Shown here in pieces: positions 18,400 to 26,154 of a DNA stretch of 44,213 nt; position 1 is the stretch's first letter; each line of letters starts with the position of its first letter. Made by a program: the position numbers and the translations under genes. The stretch is taken from contig CBDUYN010000072.1 in assembly GCA_965371445.1 (NCBI GenBank), positions 1 to 44,213 of the forward strand, read 5' to 3'. Below the pieces are notes generated by a model. It had not been told where the DNA came from. It saw only the letters and a program-made list of their open reading frames with translations, and made no database searches. Source of the stretch: DASWIG01 sp965371445 (GTDB taxonomy: Bacteria; Acidobacteriota; Thermoanaerobaculia; Multivoradales; J023).

Positions 18400-18567
18400 G
18401 GTCATCCTCCTTGCTCCTACCTACGGCCCGGAGCGGTGACGGTTGCATCCCCGAGGCGACCCGCGCCACCACGACCGCCGCCGAGATGAGGGGGATCGAC
18501 GCACAGCAGGATAGGAGGCGAGGCCGTCTGTATGGCCTCAAGCGAAACTCCCCAGGCAAGAATACGT

Positions 18568-18588
18568 ATACTTCACCAGGCGAAGTAT
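18568..18588. promoter_or_regulatory. Palindromic PadR-type operator
   Basis: A 21-base near-perfect palindrome with 7-base arms ATACTTC and GAAGTAT around a 7-base centre that is itself partly symmetrical. It lies 77 bases ahead of padR, where a PadR autoregulatory site is expected. PadR dimers bind such dyads and release them on ligand binding. Confidence 0.6.
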
Positions 18589-18664
18589 GATAACTTCAGG
18601 CCTGCCCGGCCTCACGATGCAGCTGGCACCGCACCCCTGACACACTCAATTACGGAGGAGCCAC

Positions 18665-18997
18665 ATGTTTCGCGCCGATTTGAAGCGGGGGAGCCTGGAG
18701 CTCATGATCCTTTCCGCCCTTGAGGACCGCCGACGCCACGGATACGAGATCGGGAAGCTCCTGGAGCAGCGCTCCGGGGGGCAGCTCGAGTTCCGCGTCT
18801 CCACCCTTTACTCGGCCCTCTACCGGATGGAGGATCGGGGGTGGATCAAGGGACGTTGGGTAGAGAGGAAGGGGGAACGAAGGCGCTGTCACTACACCCT
18901 GACCCCGGAAGGCCATGAGGTCTTGGCTCGGCAGCGTCGCGAGTGGGCGGCTTTTTCCGCCATGGTGAACCAGGTCGTGGGAGTTGGCCATGCGTGA
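18665..18997 (+). CDS. PadR-family transcriptional regulator
   Basis: A 110-residue winged-helix protein typical of short PadR (subfamily 2): LKRGSLELMILSALEDRRRHGYEI, VSTLYSALYRMEDRGWIKGRW and the wing RRCHYTLTPEG. ATG 18665 follows GGAGGAG. Its end overlaps the start of the permease gene by 8 bases, so the two are translationally coupled. It very likely represses its own operon through the dyad at 18568-18588. This PadR-plus-ADOP pairing is common in acidobacteria. Confidence 0.94.
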   Translation: MFRADLKRGSLELMILSALEDRRRHGYEIGKLLEQRSGGQLEFRVSTLYSALYRMEDRGWIKGRWVERKGERRRCHYTLTPEGHEVLARQRREWAAFSAMVNQVVGVGHA

Positions 18998-21758
18998 TTG
19001 GAAGAGCTTTTTCAGACAGCGCCTCGCCCTCCCAGAGATGGAGGGCCACCGGGAAGAGCGGATGATCTCCGAGCTTGCCGACCATGCGGAGGACCTCTAC
19101 CGGGAGGCCCTGTCCCGGGGAGCCGGCGAGGCAGAGGCCGAGGCCCACGTCGAGGCCGGGCTCGGCGACGCCGACCTGGCAGCCTCGGAGCTGACGCGCT
19201 GCGAGCCCGCCCACCTCCGGGCCCAGACGAATCGTTGGATCGAAGGACGAGAGGAAGGCCTGCGAAGCCAGGGCGGCCATTGGCGCCAGCTGGGCGACCT
19301 GGTCCGGGACCTCCGCCTCGCCCTCCGGGCTCTGGCCAGGCGTCCTCTCTTCAGCGGAGCCGTAGTCTTGGTCCTGGCCCTGGGGATCGGATCGAGCACC
19401 GCCATCTTCACGTTGCTCGACGCCGTCATCCTCTCCCCCCTCCCGTTCGACGACGCCGATCGTCTCGTGGCGGTGAGCCACACGGCACCGGGAGCGGGGA
19501 TCGCGGACGCAGGCCAGTGTGCGGCATGGCACTTCACCTACGAACAGGAGAACAGAGCCTTCGAAGATCTGGGGATGTACGCCGACGGGTCGGTGGCCGT
19601 CACCGGCGCCGGAGCGCCGGAAGCGGTCCCGGCCTTGGGGGTGACGAGCGGGGTCTTTCGTGCCTTGCGCCTCCGTCCGGTCCTGGGCCGAAGCTTCACC
19701 CTGGAAGATGAGGATCTCGAAGCCCCGGCCACCCTGCTCCTGAGCCACGCCTACTGGCAGAAACGCTTCGGAGGCGACCCGGGGATCGTGGGGCAGACCG
19801 TGCAAATCAACGGGCAGACCTCGGAGATCGTCGGCGTCATGCCTCCGAGCCTCCGAAGCCTCTGGCCGGACCCGGCCCTCTTCGTACCTCTCCGCTTCCG
19901 CCGGCCGAGCCTCTTCGTGGGTAATTACGGCCTCGGTGGACTGGCCCGCCTGAAGGACGGCGTCACCCTGGAAGAGGCCTCCGCCGACATCGCCCGAATG
20001 CTGCCTCTGGCCTTCGAGAAGTTTCCCGGCGGCCCTGCCGCCGAGGCGATGAGGGCGGCTGACTTCGCTCCGAACCTTCGGTCCCTGAAAGACGATCTCG
20101 TCGGATCCGTGGCCCGTCTCCTCTGGATCCTCATGGCCGGGGTGGGTGTCTTGTTTCTCATCGCCTGCGCCAACGTGGCGAACCTCTTCCTGGTCCGTTC
20201 CGAAGGGAAGGAATCGGAGATGGCCGTGCGGACCGCGATGGGTGCGAGCCCGTCTCTCGTCGGATGGGAGTACCTCAAAGAGAGCCTGCTGCTCGGGGTC
20301 CTGGGCGGCGCGGGGGGCCTTGCCCTGGCCCACGCCGGACTCCGGGGCCTGGTGGCCATAGGCTCCTCGCGGCTTCCCAGGCTGGAGGAGGTGTCGCTCA
20401 ACCCCAAGGTGTTTCTCTTCACCCTGGGCATCTCTCTCGGTGCGGGGTTCCTCTTTGGCATGCTTCCGGTTCTGAAGCACCGCAGCAGGGGGCTGGCGGA
20501 CGCCCTGAAGCCGGGAGCCTGCCGCGGAATGAGCGGCAGGCGGCGACACCGGGCTCAGAATGCCCTGGCCGTCAGCCAGATGGCCCTCGCCCTCCTCCTC
20601 CTGGTGGCCGCGGTCCTCATGGGTCGGAGCTTTCAGGCCCTCGGCAACGTGGATCCCGGCTTCGGAAAAGCGGCAGAGGTCCTGACCCTGAACCTCAACA
20701 TCTCCCCGGGGGAGATCGACGAGCTGGCCGCGGTCGCCCAGACCCAGGAGGCCATCGCCCGCCGGTTGGCGGAGATTCCCGGCGTCACCTCCGTGGGAAT
20801 GGCCACGGACATCCCCATGAACGGCGCCTCGAACTCAAACACCCTCTACACTGAGGGCGGCGGAGCCGAAAAACCGATCAGCCGCCGGCACAGTTGGATC
20901 GGCGAGGGCTACGTCGAGACCCTGCAGATCCCTCTCCTGGCCGGCCGAACCTTCACCTGGGACGACGTCCACAACCGGATTCCGGCGGTGCTGGTCTCGG
21001 AAAGGCTGGCCCAGGAGTACTGGGGGACTCCGGAAGCGGCTCTGGGCAAGAGGGTTGCTCTCCGGCCCTCGCCCGTCCGCTGGCACGAAGTGATCGGGGT
21101 CGTAGGTAGCGTCCGGGACGACGGGCTCAACCGGGACGGCATCGCCGAGGTCTATTGGCCCCAGGTGACGCTGGCGCTCTGGGAAGGCGAAACGGAAGAC
21201 GACGTCTATGCCTGGCGTTTCATGAGCTATGTCGTTCGCAGCTCCCGCGTCGGCACTCCCGGCTTCCTCCGGGAGGTCCATGAAGCGGTCTGGTCGGTCA
21301 GGGCGAGCCTCCCACTGCGGAACGTAAGCCCCCTCTCGGAGCTGATGGCCCGCTCCGTGGCCCGGACGTCTTTCACCCTGGTCCTGCTGGGCGTCGCCGC
21401 AGGGGTGGCGCTTCTGCTCGGGTCGATCGGCGTCTACGCCGTCGTCTCCTACGCCGTGAGCCAGAGGACTCGGGAGCTGGCGCTGCGGATGGCCTTGGGC
21501 GCGCGGGCCGAGGACGTCAAGGGGATGGTGCTGCGTCAGGCCCTGCTCCTTGCGGGAATCGGGATGACCGTCGGCCTGGGCCTGGCGCTCGGTCTGACCC
21601 GCCTTATGGCGGGGCTGCTCTTCGGGGTGAGCCCGGTGGATCCGGTGACCTTCCTGACGGTGGCCGTGGGTCTGACCGGGGTGGCTCTCGTCGCGAGCTA
21701 CGTGCCGGCTTGCCGGGCGGCCCAGGTGGATCCCCTGGTCGCGCTGCGCTCCGAGTGA
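18990..21758 (+). CDS. ADOP-type (acidobacterial duplicated orphan) MacB/FtsX permease
   Basis: A 922-residue inner-membrane protein. The first 90 or so residues form the soluble ADOP extension (MISELADHAEDLYREA). Two MacB_PCD/FtsX halves follow, each with a membrane helix, a large extracytoplasmic domain and a three-helix FtsX block. FSGAVVLVLALGIGSSTAIF starts the first half, CANVANLFLVR falls in the first FtsX block, and RTRELALRMALGARAEDV sits in the last. No ATPase gene is adjacent, hence the name orphan. Substrate and partner are unknown. ATG 18990 is within the end of padR; a TTG at 18984 is possible. The final SEVxxLR-like tail (VDPLVALRSE) is intact, so the gene looks complete. Confidence 0.93.
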   Translation: MRDWKSFFRQRLALPEMEGHREERMISELADHAEDLYREALSRGAGEAEAEAHVEAGLGDADLAASELTRCEPAHLRAQTNRWIEGREEGLRSQGGHWRQLGDLVRDLRLALRALARRPLFSGAVVLVLALGIGSSTAIFTLLDAVILSPLPFDDADRLVAVSHTAPGAGIADAGQCAAWHFTYEQENRAFEDLGMYADGSVAVTGAGAPEAVPALGVTSGVFRALRLRPVLGRSFTLEDEDLEAPATLLLSHAYWQKRFGGDPGIVGQTVQINGQTSEIVGVMPPSLRSLWPDPALFVPLRFRRPSLFVGNYGLGGLARLKDGVTLEEASADIARMLPLAFEKFPGGPAAEAMRAADFAPNLRSLKDDLVGSVARLLWILMAGVGVLFLIACANVANLFLVRSEGKESEMAVRTAMGASPSLVGWEYLKESLLLGVLGGAGGLALAHAGLRGLVAIGSSRLPRLEEVSLNPKVFLFTLGISLGAGFLFGMLPVLKHRSRGLADALKPGACRGMSGRRRHRAQNALAVSQMALALLLLVAAVLMGRSFQALGNVDPGFGKAAEVLTLNLNISPGEIDELAAVAQTQEAIARRLAEIPGVTSVGMATDIPMNGASNSNTLYTEGGGAEKPISRRHSWIGEGYVETLQIPLLAGRTFTWDDVHNRIPAVLVSERLAQEYWGTPEAALGKRVALRPSPVRWHEVIGVVGSVRDDGLNRDGIAEVYWPQVTLALWEGETEDDVYAWRFMSYVVRSSRVGTPGFLREVHEAVWSVRASLPLRNVSPLSELMARSVARTSFTLVLLGVAAGVALLLGSIGVYAVVSYAVSQRTRELALRMALGARAEDVKGMVLRQALLLAGIGMTVGLGLALGLTRLMAGLLFGVSPVDPVTFLTVAVGLTGVALVASYVPACRAAQVDPLVALRSE

Positions 21759-21789
21759 CGGCGCGCGCGAGGCGCGGAGCCTCGGGAAG

Positions 21790-21879
21790 CGCTCGCTGAG
21801 CAAAGACCGCCGGGCCTTCTGGGAGCTGATCCGCAAGCACAGGATCGACACGGCACGGTTCCGGCCGGAAGCGTCGTAG
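21790..21879 (+). pseudogene. Remnant of a Fis-type activator C-terminus, internally deleted (copy 1)
   Basis: The frame ending at TAG 21877-21879 reads KDRRAFWELIRKHRID and then ARFRPEAS, the recognition helix and end of an NtrC-type activator. A longer related copy is at 22981-23151. Copy 1 runs from GCTCGCTGAGC straight into AAAGACCGCC, two blocks that are about 105 bases apart in copy 2, so copy 1 looks like a deletion derivative. Confidence 0.5.
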
Positions 21880-21886
21880 GAGGAGA

Positions 21887-22321
21887 TCAGTCGACCTCCG
21901 AGGGAGGGTGCTTGCCCACCGCGTACAACACTTCGCGGAAGTTGACCAGGCATTCCCGATTCAATTGAAGCACCGCGACCGTGGCCCGCCCGGTGGGCGA
22001 GCGACCCACGATGCGGGTCCCGTCATAGCTCCACGAGAAATGGTCACTCCATCTCTGCCGGCGAGGATGGTAGAGCGGAGCTTGATTCTTGGTCAACGGG
22101 TCTTCTGCTTCTGTCTTGGTGAACTTGAAATTGTTACAGCCTTGGCATGCTAGTGCCAGGTTGTCGAGCGTGCTCTCTCCGCCACGTTGAACCGGCAAGA
22201 TATGTTCCACGGAGAATTCATGCGTGGAGAAGCGCATCTGGCTGCGACAATATTCGCACAGTCCCCGAGCCCGTTCTCGGACAGCGCGCCTCTGCTCGCT
22301 GGTGACCCTAGGACGCTTCAT
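21887..22321 (-). CDS. HNH endonuclease
   Basis: A 144-residue protein with a complete HNH core: CEYC as the first zinc knuckle, FSVEHILPVQRGGES with the catalytic His, LDNLALACQGCNNFK with Asn and the second CxxC. The C-terminal part (ATVAVLQLNRECLVNFRE) is a helical cap common in this subgroup. Its start overlaps the stop of the upstream gene by 4 bases. Free-standing HNH proteins of this kind occur in phages, selfish elements and defence islands; the target is unknown. Its surroundings are full of gene fragments, which suits a mobile cassette. Confidence 0.9.
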   Translation of the reverse strand: MKRPRVTSEQRRAVRERARGLCEYCRSQMRFSTHEFSVEHILPVQRGGESTLDNLALACQGCNNFKFTKTEAEDPLTKNQAPLYHPRRQRWSDHFSWSYDGTRIVGRSPTGRATVAVLQLNRECLVNFREVLYAVGKHPPSEVD

Positions 22322-22716
22322 TCAACCGGCCGAGGCTCGATGCCGAGCTCCGTCATCAGATCCGTCAAAGGAACCCCTCGAAGCTGCGCCAGGGCCACGA
22401 GATGTTTCATTCGCTCCGCCTGCAGAGCTTCGGCCTGCTCGGTAATGGCCTGGAGCTCTTCCATCTCGGCCGGCGCCAGCGTCTCGGCCTGTCGTGCCGC
22501 GATGAGCCCACGGTATCGTTCTTCCAACTCGGCCGGCAAGCCCTCGTTGATCTTCTCCAGCAACTCACTCTCCTGGCGATCCAATTGAGGTGCCAGCCGG
22601 CGTGCCGTCCTCGCCAGCACCTGGCTGACGAAATGCCTCAGCTGGGGTGTCTCCATGCGATCGACGGCGCTCAGGAGGTCTTCGGGGGTCAGCTTGTGTG
22701 CGGCGGCGGTGCTCAT
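22318..22716 (-). CDS. Helical partner protein of the HNH endonuclease, 132 residues
   Basis: An all-helical, Glu/Leu/Ala-rich protein with no signal or membrane segment. AGGAG lies upstream of ATG 22716, and its stop overlaps the HNH start by 4 bases (ATGA), so the two are coupled. From memory, small proteins of this kind often precede HNH genes in cyanobacteria and Chloroflexi, but I cannot name the family. It could be an immunity or accessory factor; nothing in the sequence decides this. Confidence 0.7.
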   Translation of the reverse strand: MSTAAAHKLTPEDLLSAVDRMETPQLRHFVSQVLARTARRLAPQLDRQESELLEKINEGLPAELEERYRGLIAARQAETLAPAEMEELQAITEQAEALQAERMKHLVALAQLRGVPLTDLMTELGIEPRPVE

Positions 22717-22913
22717 CTTCTCGCTCCTAGGGCCTCAACCTCAACATCTTAGCCCTGGTCCACTTCCTTCGTCAAGCCGGGGGGATCGGAGGAGGGGAGG
22801 ACCGGGACGATGACACTCGGCCCCGGACGTAGCCGTTGCACTTCCTCGCCGCCGCCGCCGAGGAGCTCGGTGAGCCCCCGCCGCGGCCCTCTCCCGGGGT
22901 CCTCGAGCCCTTA

Positions 22914-22933
22914 CCCGGGGATTCATCCCCGGG
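22914..22933. repeat. Extragenic palindrome
   Basis: Arms CCCGGGGAT and ATCCCCGGG with a two-base centre form a 20-base hairpin in non-coding DNA between the HNH cassette and the Fis remnant. No T-run follows on either strand, so it is not an obvious terminator. It resembles a dispersed REP-like palindrome, which a genome search could confirm. Confidence 0.5.
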
Positions 22934-22980
22934 AAACGGCGGCGAGGGCGGTAACAGAGCAGGGAAACGGTTTGTGCCTG

Positions 22981-23151
22981 GGGCAGGAAGTGCTCGCTGA
23001 GCGGGAGGCCAAGGCGCGGGTGGTGGCGCGGTTCGAACGCAGCTACGTCGAGGACATGCTGCTCGTCCATGACGGCAACATCAGCCGCGCCGCCAACAAA
23101 GACCGCCGGACCTTCTGGGAGCTGGTCCGCAAGCACAAGATCGACGCGAAC
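22981..23151 (+). pseudogene. Remnant of a Fis-type (NtrC-family) activator C-terminus (copy 2)
   Basis: About 55 codons read EVLAEREAKARVVARFERSY, then VEDMLLVHDGNISRAANKDR and TFWELVRKHKID: the linker and Fis-type HTH of a sigma-54 activator. Two or three residues seem to be missing before NKDRR compared with family members (usually ISRAARxAGKDRR). No AAA+ domain remains upstream and the end runs directly into an unrelated minus-strand fragment at about 23150. Confidence 0.6.
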
Positions 23152-23604
23152 CCGCACCACCCACTCCCGCTTCGTCCGCACGCAGGTCTCGATGCCGATG
23201 CCGGGGTTGACGATCTCCGGGTCCTCCTCGGCGTTCACCTCCCGCTCCCAGAGGTCGAGGTAGACCGTGTCGGTACGGTCGCTCGACGGCGTGGTCAGGG
23301 CCGGCACCTCCGCCTTCTGCTTGCTGTAGCTGAGGACGCTTTCATTGATGACCGTCCAACCATTTACCAGACAGTGACCGGCGCCGATCGAGAAGTCGTT
23401 GGTGGCGCCCTCGACGGTGCCGATGGCGAAGCCGTCGTTGCCCGCCGGCACCCCGTCGCCGACGAACCACTTTAAGAACGTCTCGAGCTCGTCCTTGCGG
23501 ATGTCCTGGAGCTCGTTCCAGTCGGAGTCGACGATGGGGACTCCCTGCTGCAGGCGGACGCTGACGTAGTGCTTGACTCGATCGAAGGTGTTACGCGAGA
23601 TGAC
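23152..23604 (-). pseudogene. N-terminal fragment of a tail/baseplate-like (DUF6519-type) protein
   Basis: On the minus strand the frame from 23604 reads TFDRVKHYVSVRLQQGVPIV, then DSDWNELQDI, VGDGVPAGNDGF and TVYLDLWEREVNAEEDPEI. This is the N-terminal pattern (QQGVP..DxDWNE, YLDxWER) I associate with DUF6519 proteins found with phage-tail-like and contractile-injection clusters. No start codon remains (it is fused behind an antitoxin fragment) and similarity stops at about 23152, so both ends are lost. The family name is from memory and should be verified. Confidence 0.55.
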
Positions 23605-23686
23605 CCTCGGTCTTCCCTTTGGAGTACTGAAGGGCCTCTTGCAACCCCTGGATGACTTCTTGTCCGATCTTGCTCATGTCGTTCAT
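23591..23686 (-). pseudogene. Truncated HigA/XRE-type antitoxin, 31 residues
   Basis: ATG 23686 starts MNDMSKIGQEVIQGLQEALQ, the N-terminal segment of antitoxins paired with RelE/HigB-like toxins. The frame stops at 23591 before any helix-turn-helix and is fused to the tail-like fragment. Its start overlaps the stop of the toxin reading (ATGA), the normal toxin-first order of this pair. Confidence 0.6.
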
Positions 23687-23905
23687 CCTTGTCGGCCGTA
23701 GCTCTTGACCAGCTCACTGACGACCTGCTTCATGGTGTTTCTTTCAGCCATGCTCAGATTTGCCCCCTGGGATGAGATCACCCCGTTCAGGCTGGCGGGA
23801 GAGGAAGCTGATCAAATCTTCGCGTTCTTCGTCGCTCAGACATCGTGCCGCGGCGACGAGGAAGCTCGGGGTCTCGACGATCGTTGCAGGTACCTCGCGC
23901 CTCAT
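23683..23905 (-). pseudogene. RelE/HigB-like toxin with internal deletion and frameshift
   Basis: ATG 23905 begins VPATIVETPSFLVAAARCLS, DEEREDLISFLS and RGDLIPGG, a standard RelE/HigB-like N-terminus. It then jumps to NLSMAERNTMKQVVSELVKS in another frame, the normal C-terminus. The central 30-40 residues, with the RNase active-site strand, are missing. The first frame alone stops at 23744. Confidence 0.65.
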
Positions 23906-24106
23906 CGGGCTATACTACGCCATTGGCTTAGCGAGGGAAAAGCCCGTCGTCCGCGGCTCGCCGGCGCTTTTGAGAGACCCTACGGGAAGAAAAGCGCGTC
24001 GTCTTCGAAGAAAAAGCCCGGGTTTCGGCGCTGTTGGCACGGAGCTTGCCGTAGCTTGCTGTAGCGAGACGCTTTTCTACGGCGCCGGAAGCGGCTCCTG
24101 GAGACG

Positions 24107-24181
24107 CCGGCGGACGTCCCCGGGGGCCGTGGACGGGCTCCCGGGCTCTCCGGCGGACGTCCCCAGCGGCCGTGGACGGGC
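24107..24181. repeat. Two tandem copies of a 32-base GC-rich repeat in a gene-free stretch
   Basis: CCGGCGGACGTCCCC followed by a GGCCGTGGACGGGC block occurs at 24107-24138 and again at 24150-24181, with two mismatches and a period of 43 bases. The whole interval 23906-24394 (489 bases) holds no gene I can support apart from this repeat and short G/C-rich palindromic pieces. Confidence 0.6.
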
Positions 24182-24394
24182 CTACGGAGCGCCGGCCATC
24201 GGTTCCCAGGGGCCGGGGAGTCCTCGTGGAGGTCCGGGCTTGCCTGTCCTGGCGTCGTGAGGGTCGGCCGGAGATTCCTGGTGGAAGCCCAGGGCTGGAG
24301 GATGCCGGCTCTTCGTCCCGTGAAGACGCACGCTGTGGACTTCCATGTGCTATCTTGGGTCCGCCACGGTTGAACCGCTCCCTGGAGGGCTGAG

Positions 24395-24742
24395 ATGCAG
24401 CGTCTGCCCAAGATACAGAGCACTGAAAAGGTCGGCCCCGAAGTGTTGGCGGAGCTCACCCGACGACTGGCCGCCGAGTTGCAACCGGACCGGATCATCC
24501 TCTTTGGCTCTCACGCCTGGGGCGTGCCCAACGAGGACAGTGACATCGACCTGCTCGTGATCGTGCCGCACAGCGACGACCCGTCGGCTCAGCGGTCCAC
24601 GCGCGCCTATCGCTGTCTGCGGAACGTACCCTTTCCGGTGGACGTACTGGTGAAGACCCGGGCCGAGGTCGAGCGCGCCAAGCGGGTCCGCGCATCGTTG
24701 ATCAGCGAGGTCTTGGAGCGTGGAAGAGTCCTCTATGGATGA
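24395..24742 (+). CDS. MNT-type minimal nucleotidyltransferase (antitoxin of an MNT-HEPN pair)
   Basis: A 115-residue protein with the intact nucleotidyltransferase signature: ILFGSHAWG followed by DSDIDLLV, that is GS-x10-DxD with both metal-binding Asp, and a later VDVLV strand with the third acid. In MNT-HEPN pairs the MNT protein neutralises the HEPN RNase, in studied cases by adding AMP to it. Its stop overlaps the HEPN start by 8 bases, so the two are coupled. A TGTGCTATC extended -10-like sequence is at about 24348-24356; a similar one precedes the Uma2 gene at 35846. Confidence 0.9.
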   Translation: MQRLPKIQSTEKVGPEVLAELTRRLAAELQPDRIILFGSHAWGVPNEDSDIDLLVIVPHSDDPSAQRSTRAYRCLRNVPFPVDVLVKTRAEVERAKRVRASLISEVLERGRVLYG

Positions 24743-25187
24743 GGCCAAACGGAAGCTCGTCGCGGGCTGGTTGGTCAAGGCGCAGCATGATCTTGCCACG
24801 GCCCGGAAGCTGGCTGCGGATCCGGATCCCTATCTGGATACGGCCATCTATCACACCCAACAGGCCGCTGAAAAATCCATCAAGGGTTTCCTTGTTCTCC
24901 ATGACCAACGGGTGGTAAAAACCTACGACGTGCGATTTCTGATCACCCAGGCTACAGCCTTCGACGATAGTCTCTCAGATTTGTCGGAGCAAGCTGAACG
25001 CTTGACACCTTACGCGACAGCATATCGCTATCCAGATGAGGATCTTGAACCCGAGCGTGAGGAATTTGGTCTGGCTCTCGCGGCTGCGGAGGAAATCTAC
25101 CATTCTGTCTTGTCGGCTATGCCCGAAGCCGTTCATCCCGACCAGGCCTCACGTCCTGCGCAGGAAGAGTCGGACTCGGAGGGCTAA
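24735..25187 (+). CDS. HEPN-domain protein (putative RNase toxin of an MNT-HEPN pair)
   Basis: A 150-residue protein starting at ATG 24735 inside the end of the MNT gene. The HEPN core is clear: WLVKAQHDLATARKLA, then HTQQAAEKSIKGFLVLH and YRYPDED. The RNase motif of the family is R-x4-6-H, commonly seen as KTHDL. Here the segment is RVVKTYDVRF, with Tyr at the His position. The toxin may therefore be inactive or use a variant site. The last 20 residues are acidic and Ser-rich, beyond the usual domain. The cassette appears intact in an otherwise decayed region. Confidence 0.87.
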   Translation: MDEAKRKLVAGWLVKAQHDLATARKLAADPDPYLDTAIYHTQQAAEKSIKGFLVLHDQRVVKTYDVRFLITQATAFDDSLSDLSEQAERLTPYATAYRYPDEDLEPEREEFGLALAAAEEIYHSVLSAMPEAVHPDQASRPAQEESDSEG

Positions 25188-25250
25188 GCCTGCCGGTGGC
25201 GGCAGTGGACGCCTCTTGGAAAGAGTGCTACCCTTGAGGTGGAGGCTGTC

Positions 25251-25395
25251 ATGTCTGAACACCCTGTCATCATCAGCGACCCGGAAATTCTAGGCGGTAC
25301 TCCGGTCTTTGCCGGGACGCGAGTTCCCGCTCAGGCTCTTCTCGACTACCTGGAAGGCGGTCATCCTCTGGCCGACTTCCTCGACGATCTGCTTT
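25251..25395 (+). pseudogene. Truncated DUF433 (VapB-like) antitoxin
   Basis: ATG 25251 after GGAGG (25241-25245) starts PVIISDPEILGGTPVFAGTR and VPAQALLDYLEGG, the N-terminus of DUF433 antitoxins that partner PIN-type toxins. Similarity ends at about 25395, where an unrelated minus-strand fragment begins; the frame runs on to 25514 with no sense. The usual DNA-binding end and the partner toxin are absent. Confidence 0.65.
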
Positions 25396-25844
25396 CTTGC
25401 GGGCGCGGAAGATTCTCTGTAGATAGAATAAATGTTGCGATACTTCTGGACGCTCTTCACTCCGCCCATCCACGCCTTCCAGGGCCTGTCGCCGTGCCTT
25501 GTCTCGGCCCATAGCTCCGTTGAATGATGGCGCTTCAGAATCTGGTCTAGTTGGTAAAATGTCGCTTCTGTCTCCATCAATCTATCTCCGGCGGTAAGCG
25601 GCTCGCGTGCTTCGCCCTTTCGATTTACCCGCATTGCTGGAGAGTGCGTCACTTGATCCGCTAGATAATCTCCGAGTGCGGGATCTCCCAGTCGCGGAAG
25701 CGGGGCGAATGCAAGATCTTCCTGCTGTTGTATCACATACGTTCTGATTTCACCCTTTTCCAACACGACAGAAATACCTGCGGAAATCTCCTGACCACCC
25801 GAGGATTCGAAGTACTCCGCGTAGTCTCCGGGTACGAAAATATT
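25396..25844 (-). pseudogene. Tail-fibre-like fragment with YAEYFE motif, C-terminal part unknown
   Basis: On the minus strand the frame entered at about 25844 reads NIFVPGDYAEYFESSGGQEI and ISAGISVVLEKGEIR. This resembles the YAExFE segment before the self-cleaving chaperone (Peptidase G2-like) domains of tail fibres. It continues with a segment of unknown type (FYQLDQILKRHHSTELWAET) and ends where the DUF433 fragment lies on the other strand. It appears to continue the fragment at 25850-26154 after a frameshift. Base composition is lower in GC than in the flanking permease genes. Confidence 0.4.
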
Positions 25845-25849
25845 GCGTC

Positions 25850-26154
25850 GACCCTTGAACACCGATGCCGTAACGCGTACCCCACAGATTGACCATCTGA
25901 CGCGTCTGGGCACCGAAGCTCAGTTCTTTGTCAACCACGAGGTCGCCGGTGATGCGGCCGCCGGCCCGATCTACTTTCCCCGCGAGGGTGAGGCCGGTGT
26001 GCCGGAGGTCGGTGACGTCATCGATCACGATCACGTCCTGACCCGCCTTGCGGTTGAGCGTGGCAAGAGGGTAGAAGAAGTGATCTTCCGGCCGCGAGGC
26101 GGGGGGCTCCGTGGGTTCTCGTATCGATCGCCATCGAATCACTTCAGGCGACAT
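25850..26154 (-). pseudogene. Fragment of a tail/adhesin-like protein (GIGVQ...YFRT type)
   Basis: ATG 26154 opens a frame with HFFYPLATLNRKAGQDVIVI, LVVDKELSFGAQTRQMVNLW and GTRYGIGVQGSTQYFRT. The last blocks match a repeat type I know from phage-tail-associated or surface proteins. The match is lost at about 25850, where the next recognisable segment is in another frame. Together with 23152-23604 it suggests a former tail-like or injection-system locus. The assignment is by eye and tentative. Confidence 0.4.

Noticed and set aside
18406..18530. A possible protein fragment between the DinB gene and the PadR operator
   Set aside because: A short stretch reads like a helix on the minus strand but it has no start, no motif and no length to support a gene.
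18846..20549. A 567-codon minus-strand frame opposite the first permease
   Set aside because: Antisense shadow with no motif; the plus frame is a clear ADOP permease.
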